Assembly: GCA_945882615.1 (NCBI GenBank)
Contig: CAMCWK010000001.1
Location: 62,001-126,000 of the forward strand
Reading direction: 5' to 3'
Length of the DNA stretch: 64,000 nucleotides
Origin: Rhizobium sp. Q54
Lineage (GTDB): Bacteria > Pseudomonadota > Alphaproteobacteria > Micropepsales > Micropepsaceae
Part shown: piece by piece, positions 9,224 through 17,259 of the stretch
Position numbering within the stretch: position 1 is the first letter of the stretch
Layout of the letters: the number at the start of each line of letters is the position of its first letter
Translations under genes and position numbers: made by a program
The notes under the pieces: generated by a model
Told to the model about the DNA's origin: nothing
Seen by the model: the letters and a program-made list of their open reading frames with translations, nothing else
Database searches by the model: none

Positions 9224-10009
9224 ATGCGTTCCTTATATATCCTCATCTTGACCGCAATGTGTTTCCCGCTGGCTTCCAATACGGCCTTCGCACAGCGGTT
9301 CATTCCCGATTGCGCGGGGAAGGCGGAAATCTCCAATGCCCGCGTGATACGCGTGGAACGCAACGGGGCCCTGATCCTCAGTGATGGCCGCGCGGTGCTG
9401 CTGGAGGGAAGCCGTTTGCCGCAGCCGGAAGCCGAAGGCGGGCCGCGCTATCTTTCGGACCGGGCCCTGTCCGTCCTGACCGAACTCGCTAGCCAAGGAC
9501 CGGTGACCTTCACCGCCACACCGCCCAAGCAGGACCGCTACGACCGCGTGCGGGCGCAAGGATTCAACCAGACTTGGCTGCAGATCGCCCTGCTGGAACA
9601 GGGGCTGGCGCGGGTATCGATTTTGCCAGATCGCGATGAGTGTTCACCCGAATTGTACGAAGCGGAAGCCAAGGCGCGTGCCAAGCGCGCCGGCATCTGG
9701 GCTATAACCTCCTACGCGCCGCGCAGTCCGCAGGCGATGCGCGGTGCCCCGGCCGGCACCTTCCAGGTGGTGGAAGGCTGGGTGACCAATGTCGGCAGCA
9801 GGGACGGACGGATCACGATCGATTTCGGCAATGACTGGACTCGCGGCTTTTCCGCGGTGATCGCTGCCGGTGATCGCCGCGCCTTCCGTGGTTACGACCT
9901 TGAGAGCCTATATGCCCGTCATGTGCGCATCCGGGGACTGGTGCAGAACGTCCGGGGCCGTCCGCAGATCGCCCTGTCCAATCCGGCGCAGATCGAGTTG
10001 CTGAACTAG
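9224..10009 (+). CDS. Secreted SNase-fold (thermonuclease-like) protein, active site degenerate
   Basis: The 261-residue protein has a signal peptide (first 23 residues, ending in AFA) and an SNase-like OB-fold domain at about residues 30-165. Recognisable family elements are the paired early strands, QDRYDRV at the second catalytic Arg region, NQTWLQIALLEQGLARV and the final AKARAKRAGIW helix. The strand that normally reads xVRLxGIDxPE is AVLLEGSRLPQPE here, so the first catalytic Arg and the Asp-rich metal site seem lost. A C-terminal OB-like segment (about 175-255) follows. Nuclease activity is doubtful; a binding or structural role is possible. Confidence 0.72.
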   Translation: MRSLYILILTAMCFPLASNTAFAQRFIPDCAGKAEISNARVIRVERNGALILSDGRAVLLEGSRLPQPEAEGGPRYLSDRALSVLTELASQGPVTFTATPPKQDRYDRVRAQGFNQTWLQIALLEQGLARVSILPDRDECSPELYEAEAKARAKRAGIWAITSYAPRSPQAMRGAPAGTFQVVEGWVTNVGSRDGRITIDFGNDWTRGFSAVIAAGDRRAFRGYDLESLYARHVRIRGLVQNVRGRPQIALSNPAQIELLN

Positions 10010-10233
10010 CGCTTGCGCGGCTTCATTGTGGTGACTTTGTACACCTTGCCTTTGGCGTCATAGGTCGTCCATTCGCCGACCTGCGCCCCGGCGTCGAAGA
10101 ATCCCGAACGCAGCAATGTCCCATCCTTGCGGTACCATTCCCAGTAACCGGTGGGGATATCCTTGAGAGTCTGCCCCTTGACCCACAGACTGCCGTCGCG
10201 ATGCATTTTGAGGAAAGCTTTGGGCCTGGGCAT
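10006..10233 (-). CDS. Small protein with MORN-like repeats
   Basis: The 75-residue protein contains short Gly/Trp/Tyr repeats of the MORN or YwqK type: GSLWVKGQ, PTGYWEWYRKDGTLLRSGFFDAG and VGEWTTYDAKGKVYKV. Such repeats usually form a small beta-meander. The C terminus is strongly basic (KVTTMKPRKR). The ATG at 10233 is preferred because upstream in-frame ATGs would place the coding region inside the carD terminator hairpin. No signal peptide is visible from this start. Its stop overlaps that of the SNase-like gene in CTAG. Function unknown. Confidence 0.6.
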   Translation of the reverse strand: MPRPKAFLKMHRDGSLWVKGQTLKDIPTGYWEWYRKDGTLLRSGFFDAGAQVGEWTTYDAKGKVYKVTTMKPRKR

Positions 10234-10253
10234 GCGCGGGATCATAGCAACGA

Positions 10254-10281
10254 AAAAGCCCGGCATCACTGCCGGGCTTTT
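10254..10281 (-). terminator. Rho-independent terminator of carD
   Basis: An 11-bp perfect inverted repeat, AAAAGCCCGGC and GCCGGGCTTTT with a 6-base loop, lies about 30 bases after the carD stop. Read on the minus strand the stem ends in a run of five T, as expected for intrinsic termination. The matching T run on the plus strand suggests it may also work in the other direction. Confidence 0.85.
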
Positions 10282-10312
10282 CCTTTTGCGATAGAGGGTC
10301 GCAAGTATTTGG

Positions 10313-10882
10313 TCAGGCAGCCTTCTTGGTCAGCATGCCTTCGACGCGCTTGACCGCGGTCGGTTCGTCGGTTTTTTCGACGGCGGCGACTTCGCGGGCC
10401 ATACGGGCCAGGGCCTTTTCATACAGCTGACGCTCGGAATAGGACTGTTCCGGCTGGCCGCCGGCGCGGTGCAGGTCGCGCACCACTTCGGCGATCGAGA
10501 CCAGGTCGCCGGAGTCGATCTTGGCTTCGTATTCCTGGGCGCGGCGTGACCACATGGTGCGCTTGATGCGGGCGCGGCCCTTGAGGGTGTTGAGGGCGCC
10601 GGCCACCACTTCGGGCGAAGACAGCTTGCGCATGCCGACGGTCTTGGCCTTCACGGTGGGAACGCGCAGGGTCATCTTGTCCTTTTCGAACTCGATGATG
10701 AACAGCTCGAGCCGCACGCCCGCCACTTCCTTCTCCTCGATACCGGACACTTTGCCGACGCCGTGGGTGGGATAGACGACATGATCGTTGGTCTTGAACT
10801 CGTGCTTCTTGTTGGAATTGGCGGCAACCTTCTTGGCCGGGGCGGCGGCGGTCTTGGCCGGGGGAGATTTCAGGGCGGTCAT
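10313..10882 (-). CDS. carD: CarD-family transcriptional regulator
   Basis: The 189-residue protein has an N-terminal Ala/Lys/Pro-rich tail (about 1-28), then a CarD/TRCF RNA-polymerase interaction domain starting FKTNDHVVYPTHGVGKVSGIEEKEVAG, then an all-helical C-terminal domain. CarD proteins bind the RNA polymerase beta subunit and stabilise open promoter complexes, especially at rRNA and growth-related promoters. The conserved RTMWSRRAQEYEAKI stretch contains the Trp that contacts the upstream edge of the transcription bubble in studied homologues. AGGAAAC upstream supports ATG 10882 over an ATG six codons earlier. A strong terminator follows. The tail is longer than in many CarD proteins and resembles an H1-like basic extension. 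Confidence 0.92.
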   Translation of the reverse strand: MTALKSPPAKTAAAPAKKVAANSNKKHEFKTNDHVVYPTHGVGKVSGIEEKEVAGVRLELFIIEFEKDKMTLRVPTVKAKTVGMRKLSSPEVVAGALNTLKGRARIKRTMWSRRAQEYEAKIDSGDLVSIAEVVRDLHRAGGQPEQSYSERQLYEKALARMAREVAAVEKTDEPTAVKRVEGMLTKKAA

Positions 10883-11206
10883 TTTGTTTCCTGTGCGCAC
10901 AAAATATGGGGTGGTCCACCGGTGGGGTGCCGGCGGGCATGTGGTCGTCAGGTTCTCTGAACGAAAAAGACCCTATCACAGATGATGGCAAAACGGAAGA
11001 AAAAACCGTCCCATCCCATTGATTTCGCGGAGTTTATTTAACTTTTGCGGAAAGGTCCGCAGATTCAACCATTTGGTGGCGGTTGTTCTGTGTGCTGAAC
11101 ACATTGCACGCGGGACATTAAGTTGACGGACCGTCAGGAATTCGCGCCGACGTGACGAGGACAGACGGCACCTGCCCGCGCGACCATCAAATAAGGGGCA
11201 AGGGCT
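10883..11206. other. Non-coding region between fdxA and carD
   Basis: These 324 bases have no convincing ORF. They presumably hold the carD promoter, reading leftward, but no -35/-10 pair stands out. A short inverted repeat, TGCGGA-4-TCCGCA, lies near 11044-11060. The stretch 10980-11110 is noticeably more AT-rich than its surroundings, as expected for a regulated upstream region. Confidence 0.5.
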
Positions 11207-11545
11207 TTAGGAGCCTGAACCGGGATTGGGGCTGAAGAACTTCTCGAACTTGTCTTCGACGCCCTGCATCTCCTTGGCGTCGGCCGGAGCCTCGCCTTTT
11301 TGGGAGATATTGGGCCAGGTGCGGGAATATTCCGCGTTCACCGACAGCCACTTTTCCAGCCCCGATTCGGTGTCGGCCTTGATGGCCTCCGGGGGGCATT
11401 CCGGCTCGCAGACCCCGCAATCGATGCATTCGTCGGGGTTGATGACCAGCATGTTTTCGCCTTCATAGAAGCAGTCCACCGGGCAAACCTCGACGCAATC
11501 CATGAACTTGCACTTGATGCAGGCTTCGGTGACGACATAGGTCAT
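11207..11545 (-). CDS. fdxA: Seven-iron ferredoxin FdxA
   Basis: The 112-residue electron carrier has the N-terminal pattern of Fdx[23 protein letters not shown] with the Cys set for a 3Fe-4S or adapted cluster, and [16 protein letters not shown] for the 4Fe-4S cluster. The length and the C-terminal extension ([18 protein letters not shown] and an acidic-basic tail) match FdxA of Rhizobium and Caulobacter. ATG 11545 gives the family's usual N terminus; the longer in-frame extension is not conserved. It sits in the usual order after the S4 protein and helicase genes on the minus strand. Its redox partner cannot be told from the sequence. Confidence 0.92.
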   Translation of the reverse strand: MTYVVTEACIKCKFMDCVEVCPVDCFYEGENMLVINPDECIDCGVCEPECPPEAIKADTESGLEKWLSVNAEYSRTWPNISQKGEAPADAKEMQGVEDKFEKFFSPNPGSGS

Positions 11546-11654
11546 TGGCAGGCGCGTCCTTGGCGAAATCGGGGCTGTGCTTACGGCGCGTCGCCCCGAC
11601 AGGCAAGGGGCAGGGTGGCGCACCGCTTTGATAATAGCTCTCAACTGGCGGGAA

Positions 11655-11906
11655 CTATTCGACGATTTCATAGAGCTTTTGCGGCTCGCCGGCGGAGCCG
11701 CGCCGCTCGGCTAGCGCCAGAACCCGGACAGCCATGACCTGCGCGCCGCGCCCCAGGGTGAGGATGTCGCCAGGCTTTACCGTCAGGGCAGGCTTGTCGA
11801 CCCGCTGGCCATTGAGGCGCACCCGGCCCGCGGCGGCGGCGGCCTGCGCCAGGCTGCGGGTGCGGCAGAAGCGGGCGTGGAACAGCCATTTGTCCAGCCG
11901 GCTCAT
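11655..11906 (-). CDS. S4-domain RNA-binding protein (HslR-like)
   Basis: The 83-residue protein is a single S4 RNA-binding domain: [21 protein letters not shown], then [23 protein letters not shown]. It resembles Hsp15/HslR, which recycles stalled 50S subunits carrying nascent chain, and the small S4 proteins of Alphaproteobacteria. ATG 11906 overlaps the helicase stop codon (ATGA), which implies coupled translation and a shared RNA-linked role. Upstream in-frame codons lie inside the helicase gene and are unlikely to be used. Confidence 0.88.
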   Translation of the reverse strand: MSRLDKWLFHARFCRTRSLAQAAAAAGRVRLNGQRVDKPALTVKPGDILTLGRGAQVMAVRVLALAERRGSAGEPQKLYEIVE

Positions 11907-14428
11907 CGCACTTTCAGCGCCGCCAGTCCCGCAAATGGCGAATTGGGTGGCGGTTCGGGTTTGCGCGCTTTGGCTTTTTCCGGACGGCGGAATTTTTCCC
12001 GGGCGCGGCGCCATACCGGCTTGGCGCCGGCGACCTCGATGGTGCGCCAGCCCAATGCGGTCAGAACGGTGCGGGCGTCGTCCTTGCCTGTCCCGAGCAG
12101 CGACACGAGTTTGGTCAGCACCGTCTCGGCATCGGTGCCCGCCGACAATGCCTGTTCCAGTTCATCCTCCAGCCGCTCCAGCATGTCGAAGCGGATGGCG
12201 CGCCCGCCCATGACCGCAAAGCCGGCCGCATGCAGCGACGCGGTGTCTGTTCCCTTGTCGACGGCAAATGAGGTCAGGCCCGGCGCGGGTGGGGCGGGCG
12301 GCGCCTCCTTCTTCGTCCATACGCCCCACAACAGGGTGAGCAGCGCCGCTGGCTCGGGCCGCAGCAGTCTGGGCAGATAGACGGTGCGGCGGCCGAACCA
12401 GACGCCAAAGGGGCGCAAGGACCGCAGCAGCGGACCGAGTTTTTCAGGGAGGTTCAGATCGGCGCGATCCAGGCCGGCAAAATTCTCCGCCAGCTGGTGC
12501 GCGATGCCGCGCGCTTCGCCGGGCAGGGCGCTGCCCGTGCCGGTACGGGCGTCAGCGGCATCGCGCAGGGCCAGCAGCGGTCCCAGCCGGTCCTTGATGC
12601 GCGCCGCGATCCACTGCTCCAGCCGCGCTTGCAGTGTGTCGGTGCGCACATGCGCGTCGGCGAGCATTTCGACATTGGGCGCCCATGGAGCCGGTCCGGC
12701 CACCAGCCGGGCGACAATGGCACCGTCCCACCACAGCTTGCCATGCTCGCTGAGGGTGATGGCTTTGTCGTCGGCGGCGGCAAGTGCATGGCTGCGGGCC
12801 GCGATCTCGCTTTCCAACCCCTTCAGCGCCGCGGCGCGCAAGGTGCGCCCTTGCAAGCCCACCGCGCGCGGATCGGGCACGAAGCGAAAGCCGTCCAGCC
12901 GCCCTATGGCTTCACCGCCGATCGAAACGCCGCCAGCTTCGTCCAGCGCCAGCGAAGCGAATTCATCGTCGCGCAGATGTTTCATCAACACCGATGTGCG
13001 CCGGTCGATGAAGCGCTGAGTCAGGCGTTCGTGTAGCGCGTCGGACAAACGGTCTTCCACCGCGCGCGTGACACCCTGCCAATGGGCGCCATCGCGCGTC
13101 CATCCCTGCCGATGCGCCGCATAGGTATAGGTGCGGATCTGTGCCAGCCGTCCCGACAGGATGGCGACATCGCCTTCGATGATGTCGGCGCGGGCGATCT
13201 GGCGCCCCAGCCAGTCATCGCAAATGGCGCCGTCTTTGGTGAGGAAGAGGAAAATATTCTTCACCAGCTTCACATGCTCGTCGGTGGAGAGCTTGCGGAA
13301 ATCGGGAAGCTGACAGACATCCCACAAGCGCCTCACCATCTCGCGCGATGTTGCGAGCGCCTTGATCTCGTCATCGTCGGACAGAAGGCGCAGCGCCACC
13401 GCATCGCTGGCGGGCCTGGCTCGCGTCAGACCCTTCTCGGGCGGCGGCGCATCCAGGCTGTCATTCAGGGCGGCGAGGCTGCGGAAATCAAGTTCGCCAT
13501 TGCGCCATTGCAGGACGCGGACCGGATCGTAGCGGTGGCTTTCGATCCGCTGCACCAGTTCGTCCTCGAAGGCTTCACACTCGGCGGTCACGCCGAAAGT
13601 GCCGTCATTCATGTAGCGTCCGGCGCGTCCGGCGATCTGGCCGATCTCGTCCGGCCGAAGGGCGCGCATCCGCGCGCCATCGAATTTTTCCCGGGCTGCA
13701 AAGCCGACATGGTCCACATCCATGTTCAGGCCCATGCCGATGGCGTCGGTTGCCACCAGGAAATCCACATCGCCGGACTGGTAAAGCTCGACCTGGGCGT
13801 TGCGGGTGCGCGGACTGAGTGCGCCCAGCACCACCGCTGCGCCGCCGCGCTGGCGCCGGACCACTTCGGCGATGCCGTAAACATCCTCAGCGGAAAATCC
13901 GACCACGGCAGAACGCCGGGGCAGGCGGGTGAGTTTTTTCGCGCCGGTATAGGCCAGGTCGGAAAAGCGGGCGCGGCTGATGAACCAGGCGCGCGGAATG
14001 AAGCGCTGGATGATGCCGCGCATGGTGTCGCTGCCCAGCAGCATGGTTTCTTCTGTGCCACGGGCGTGAAGCAATCGGTCGGTGAAGACATGGCCGCGTT
14101 CGGGATCGGCGCAAAGCTGGATTTCGTCGATCGCCAGGCAGGCCACCGGGATATCCAGCGGCATGGCTTCGACGGTGCAGACATAGAAGCGCGGATTCTT
14201 CGGAACGATCTTTTCTTCGCCGGTGATCAGCGCGACTTCGTTTGGCCCGCGCAGCCGGACGATGCGGTCATAGACCTCGCGCGCCAGCAGGCGCAGCGGC
14301 AGGCCTATCATGCCGGACTTGTGCGCCAGCATGCGCTCGATGGCGAAGAAGGTCTTGCCGGTGTTGGTGGGCCCCAGAACCGCCGTCACTTTGGGGCTGT
14401 GCTCGCGGGCGGTGCCTGTGGTGCGCAT
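11903..14428 (-). CDS. Suv3-like DExH RNA helicase
   Basis: The 841-residue protein is a superfamily 2 helicase close to mitochondrial Suv3. Motif I is GPTNTGKT at about residues 20-27, motif II is DEIQ near 119-122, and the second RecA domain has TDAIGMGLNMDVDHVGF and QIAGRAGRY. A long, poorly conserved C-terminal part with a basic end follows and is typical of the alphaproteobacterial form. Suv3 unwinds RNA with a 3' overhang during RNA decay, so the likely role is RNA turnover. The S4 gene begins inside its stop codon. A strong hairpin lies just upstream of its start (14449-14479). Confidence 0.88.
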   Translation of the reverse strand: MRTTGTAREHSPKVTAVLGPTNTGKTFFAIERMLAHKSGMIGLPLRLLAREVYDRIVRLRGPNEVALITGEEKIVPKNPRFYVCTVEAMPLDIPVACLAIDEIQLCADPERGHVFTDRLLHARGTEETMLLGSDTMRGIIQRFIPRAWFISRARFSDLAYTGAKKLTRLPRRSAVVGFSAEDVYGIAEVVRRQRGGAAVVLGALSPRTRNAQVELYQSGDVDFLVATDAIGMGLNMDVDHVGFAAREKFDGARMRALRPDEIGQIAGRAGRYMNDGTFGVTAECEAFEDELVQRIESHRYDPVRVLQWRNGELDFRSLAALNDSLDAPPPEKGLTRARPASDAVALRLLSDDDEIKALATSREMVRRLWDVCQLPDFRKLSTDEHVKLVKNIFLFLTKDGAICDDWLGRQIARADIIEGDVAILSGRLAQIRTYTYAAHRQGWTRDGAHWQGVTRAVEDRLSDALHERLTQRFIDRRTSVLMKHLRDDEFASLALDEAGGVSIGGEAIGRLDGFRFVPDPRAVGLQGRTLRAAALKGLESEIAARSHALAAADDKAITLSEHGKLWWDGAIVARLVAGPAPWAPNVEMLADAHVRTDTLQARLEQWIAARIKDRLGPLLALRDAADARTGTGSALPGEARGIAHQLAENFAGLDRADLNLPEKLGPLLRSLRPFGVWFGRRTVYLPRLLRPEPAALLTLLWGVWTKKEAPPAPPAPGLTSFAVDKGTDTASLHAAGFAVMGGRAIRFDMLERLEDELEQALSAGTDAETVLTKLVSLLGTGKDDARTVLTALGWRTIEVAGAKPVWRRAREKFRRPEKAKARKPEPPPNSPFAGLAALKVR

Positions 14429-14448
14429 GGAATGTTAGATCGTGTCTA

Positions 14449-14479
14449 CCCGCGTCTTTCGCAAGCAAAAAGACGCGGG
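14449..14479 (-). promoter_or_regulatory. 11-bp hairpin in the 5' leader of the helicase gene
   Basis: CCCGCGTCTTT and AAAGACGCGGG form a perfect 11-bp stem with a 9-base loop. It ends about 20 bases upstream of the helicase ATG, so it would lie in the untranslated leader of that mRNA. It lacks a clean T run after the stem in the minus direction and is not a standard terminator. A role as an RNA element sensed by the helicase is conceivable but unproven. Confidence 0.55.
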
Positions 14480-14863
14480 AAAGGCGTCTCTTGCCAGGCG
14501 TTTTCGCCGTTTGTGCGCTATTGCGCTGAGCGCGTGCCGGCGCTGGTTTCGTCGGTCTTCTGGTTCACCCGCTGAATAGCGCGGGCGCCAGGTCTATCTC
14601 TCTCCCGTCGACGCAATTGCCGGTGCACACATTGCCAGAAGCGGGCTCTTGTGGATTACAGGTTAAGAATTAGAACAAAAAGGGGTTAAATACAGTCCGA
14701 ATCACTAACCAATTCAATATCTGCCTTTGTTCTCATACATTTAGCAGATTTTGCGGACCGTAGGACCACTACATCTAGTGGCCGACTCGAGGAATGGTCC
14801 TTTGTCAGGAAAAGCCGACTCCATTCCGTACCCGGATGAAAATAATCCCGGAAAAGCGCGGGT
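14480..14863. other. Non-coding, AT-richer gap upstream of the helicase
   Basis: About 380 bases carry no supported gene. The part near 14640-14760 is clearly more AT-rich than the coding surroundings. On the minus strand TTGAAT and TGTATT 17 bases apart (around 14690-14720) could be a promoter for the helicase operon; this is weak. A small minus-strand ORF overlapping the end of the DUF3108 gene shows no family features. Confidence 0.4.
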
Positions 14864-15715
14864 TTATGATCCCGACCGGACACCCTTGGGGCTTTGCCCG
14901 TCCACCTTCAGGGCGGTGGCGAGCACGGCGATCACGCCATATTTGGTCTCGGCCCAGACCCTGAGGGGCACGGTATAGTCCCGCCCTGTGATGGAAGACG
15001 GAAAGCGGGCGACCCAGGCGCGGATCACCGGAAAAGGTTCACTATTGCTCAGCAGCCGCTGCCGGAAACCGGCGACCGGGCGATAGCGGATATCGCACTG
15101 CACGGCTTTGCCCTGATAGAGCCCGTTGTCCATTTTGATGTCGATATCGCGGACCTTGGTCATCGCGACATCGTAGCGGCGCCGGCCATCGAACACCGGC
15201 AAGGTGATGGCGCAGGGATTGCCGTCCCTGGCGCCGACACCGCTGGCGATCAGGGTCAGCGCGCTCAGAGGGTCAAGCGTGCCCTTGGCGTCCTGCGGAT
15301 TCACTTCAAAACCGCTGGTGGAATAGGGCGGGTTCGCATAAAGGCGCGGTGTATTCTCGCCCTCATAGCTCAGCGATACCTGTTGTTTCCTGCCGACCGT
15401 CTGACGGGTGTTGAAGCTGTCATACAAGGCTGGCGCGAATGTCTTATCCGTCAACTTGCCCGATGAGGTCGCCTGGATTTCCGCCTGCCAGAAAGCATTG
15501 ACGATGCCGGAGGTCTGCAGACTGGAGGCGACCTGATACGCATCGCCCCGGATGGTGGCGTCCATGTCCGCCTTTCCCATGGTGATGCCCCCCGCATAGA
15601 CGGTCATGGCCACTTGCAGCTTGGAAGCGGGCAGGGTGGGCGCTGTCGCCCCGCCGGCGGCAAAGGCAGGCAAGGGGGCACCGAGAAAGACCAGGACAAG
15701 AAGATGGCGGATCAT
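14864..15715 (-). CDS. Secreted DUF3108-domain protein
   Basis: The 283-residue protein has a signal peptide ([19 protein letters not shown]) and then a beta-rich domain of the DUF3108 family. Features are the early strands [19 protein letters not shown], the central segment ending in [10 protein letters not shown] and a C-terminal [31 protein letters not shown], which fits family members found in many Proteobacteria. Their function is not known; an outer-envelope or periplasmic binding role is assumed. ATG 15715 gives the signal peptide directly. The gene is divergent from rpmB across 157 bases. Confidence 0.8.
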   Translation of the reverse strand: MIRHLLVLVFLGAPLPAFAAGGATAPTLPASKLQVAMTVYAGGITMGKADMDATIRGDAYQVASSLQTSGIVNAFWQAEIQATSSGKLTDKTFAPALYDSFNTRQTVGRKQQVSLSYEGENTPRLYANPPYSTSGFEVNPQDAKGTLDPLSALTLIASGVGARDGNPCAITLPVFDGRRRYDVAMTKVRDIDIKMDNGLYQGKAVQCDIRYRPVAGFRQRLLSNSEPFPVIRAWVARFPSSITGRDYTVPLRVWAETKYGVIAVLATALKVDGQSPKGVRSGS

Positions 15716-15785
15716 GGAAGATGCTATATTGCTGGAAATATTGGTGCTTTTGGGGCCGGCGGAAGGCCTTTCTGGCGGCTCCGCC

Positions 15786-15814
15786 TTGACCAATGCGGGC
15801 GGTTTGCTTATGAA
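15786..15814 (+). promoter_or_regulatory. Probable rpmB promoter
   Basis: TTGACC and TATGAA are separated by 17 bases, 59 bases upstream of the rpmB start, in the divergent gap between the DUF3108 gene and rpmB. The fit to the housekeeping sigma-factor consensus is good at -35 and fair at -10. Confidence 0.5.
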
Positions 15815-15872
15815 CCCCCTCTTTTCCGGGCCAAAAGGCGCGGAAATCCTTGAGAATCGAAGAGAAACCGCC

Positions 15873-16166
15873 ATGTCCCGCCGCTGCGAATTGACCGGAA
15901 AAGGCCCTTTGGTTGGCAACAATGTCAGCCACGCCAACAACAAGACCAAGCGGATCTATCGCCCGAACCTGCAGATCATCGCGCTGGCGAGCGAACTGCT
16001 GGGCAACAGCTACAAGCTCAAGATTTCCATGAACGCGCTGCGTTCGGTGGATCGCAATGGCGGCCTGGACCCCTTCATCCTCAAGTCCAAGGACAGCGTG
16101 CTGTCGCCCAAGGCCCTGCGCCTGAAGCGCGCCATCGCCAAGAAGGCCGCCGCCAAGGCGGCCTGA
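15873..16166 (+). CDS. rpmB: Ribosomal protein bL28
   Basis: The 97-residue protein of the large ribosomal subunit starts [26 protein letters not shown], the classic L28 signature, with FxPN-like YRPNLQ and the basic C-terminal tail [11 protein letters not shown]. Its length matches alphaproteobacterial L28. ATG 15873 gives the conserved MSRRCELTG start. The last codons and the stop belong to a 36-base unit that recurs twice more downstream, in frame, so the gene's tail has been triplicated. Confidence 0.96.
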   Translation: MSRRCELTGKGPLVGNNVSHANNKTKRIYRPNLQIIALASELLGNSYKLKISMNALRSVDRNGGLDPFILKSKDSVLSPKALRLKRAIAKKAAAKAA

Positions 16167-16238
16167 CCAGCAGACAAGAAGGCCGCCGCCAAGGCGGCCT
16201 GACCAGCGGACAAGAAGGCCGCCGCGAAGGCGGCCTGA
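16140..16238 (+). repeat. Three tandem 36-base units covering the end of rpmB
   Basis: Unit 1 (16140-16175) holds the last rpmB codons and its TGA. Unit 2 (16176-16211) differs at one position. Unit 3 (16212-16238) is shortened and has one further change. The period is 12 codons, so each unit would read KKAAAKAA-stop in the same frame. Each unit also folds into an 8-bp GC hairpin, AGGCCGCC-5-GGCGGCCT, giving three hairpins in a row after rpmB. No T run follows, so they may protect the 3' end or slow polymerase instead of acting as a classical terminator. Confidence 0.9.
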
Positions 16239-16376
16239 TCGCCACCGCCCTCTGATCAAGCCAAGTCTTTCGATACCCGCCGCGGCCAAGCCGTTGCGGC
16301 ATCGCGTTTGCGTGGATACTCCTGAAATCGTCTGAAAACGTGCCAGACTGGGACGTCTGGCGCGTCAGGGGTGCAT

Positions 16377-17147
16377 GTGAAGGCTTATGATTACCAAAAC
16401 GGCGCGCATCGCGTGCTGGCGCTGCAGGCGGAGGACGTCTCCACCGGACTGCGTCGGCGGGATGATGCGGTATGGCCACCCCATGAGCGCGCCTATGGCG
16501 GCCCGCCGGACGGGATGCGCCGGAGGATTGCCGGACCCGCGCTGGTGGTTGCCAGGCTGATCGTGCCGGTGGCGCTTCTGATCACGCTTCTGGGCGCGGC
16601 TTACCTCTTCACTGACGCACTGCTGGTTCTGCCGGACGCGCCCCGCAGCGTTCAGAACGCCCTGCTGGCGCGTAGCGACCTGGTGCTGCCGATGGCGTGG
16701 TATGCCATCCATCTCTGCAATCGCCGTTATGGCGCCGGCTATGCCTTCGCCCAGCTTCTGGTCGGGCTGGGAATCGTCGCCCTGGTGGCGCTGATCAATC
16801 CCGGCGACATCAACAACTGGATCAACAACTCCCCCATGATGTCGCTCAGGGCGATGCTGGCCTTTGGCGCCTCATTCCTGTTCGCCAACTTTATCGCCAT
16901 CATCTTCTTTGACGCTGCCCGCGGCCCGCGTTGGTGGACCGCGCCCCTGGCGGCATCTTTCGCGGCCAGCCTGGTGTTCAGCGCGGTCTATTATCCGGCC
17001 GCCTTTGCCGGCGCCGATCATCTGCCCTGGACCGATTCCGCCCTGGTGCATTTCATTGTCTTTTTCGGCGAAAGCATCCTGCTGCTGGTGCCGTATTACC
17101 TGCTCAGGCCCGCGATGCGGCCGCTGAACGGCATGAATGGGTACTGA
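16377..17147 (+). CDS. Multi-helix membrane protein, possibly VUT/YhhQ-type transporter
   Basis: The 256-residue protein has about six hydrophobic segments from residue 55 onward. The block SFLFANFIAIIFFDAARGPRWWTAP, followed by a helix and a final PYYLLRPAM, resembles the region of YhhQ (VUT family queuosine-precursor transporter) with its R-x-x-RWWLAP loop. The similarity is judged by eye and the N-terminal half is not clearly conserved. GTG 16377 has AGGGG six bases upstream. An internal ATG at 16515 would give about 210 residues, nearer the usual YhhQ length. The first 45 residues are hydrophilic and may not be translated. Confidence 0.5.
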   Translation: MKAYDYQNGAHRVLALQAEDVSTGLRRRDDAVWPPHERAYGGPPDGMRRRIAGPALVVARLIVPVALLITLLGAAYLFTDALLVLPDAPRSVQNALLARSDLVLPMAWYAIHLCNRRYGAGYAFAQLLVGLGIVALVALINPGDINNWINNSPMMSLRAMLAFGASFLFANFIAIIFFDAARGPRWWTAPLAASFAASLVFSAVYYPAAFAGADHLPWTDSALVHFIVFFGESILLLVPYYLLRPAMRPLNGMNGY

Positions 17148-17199
17148 GGCGGTATGCGAATCATACGCGCGCGGCCGGTGGATGCGCGCGAGCCGAAGT

Positions 17200-17226
17200 A
17201 CGCCGCGAGCATGAGCGAGCGGCCGG
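17200..17226. repeat. Dispersed intergenic repeat, copy 1
   Basis: A 27-base sequence beginning ACGCCGCGAGC lies in the 112-base gap between two convergent genes (VUT-like and cobT). It matches 24 of 27 bases with 38055-38081, which also lies in a convergent gap next to ubiG. The surrounding bases, full of short GC palindromes, resemble REP-type elements. No gene is present in the gap. Confidence 0.65.
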
Positions 17227-17259
17227 AAAGCCACACGCACACCTGTTCAACTTTCCTGT

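Noticed and set aside
14686-14883. Small minus-strand ORF (65 codons) overlapping the DUF3108 gene end
   Set aside because: No family resemblance, no Shine-Dalgarno sequence that stands out, and it lies in an AT-richer non-coding stretch.
15444-16289. Minus-strand frame with repeated Trp-Ser-Gly-Arg-Leu-Gly-Gly units near rpmB
   Set aside because: The apparent protein repeat is just the tandem DNA triplication of the rpmB tail read backwards.
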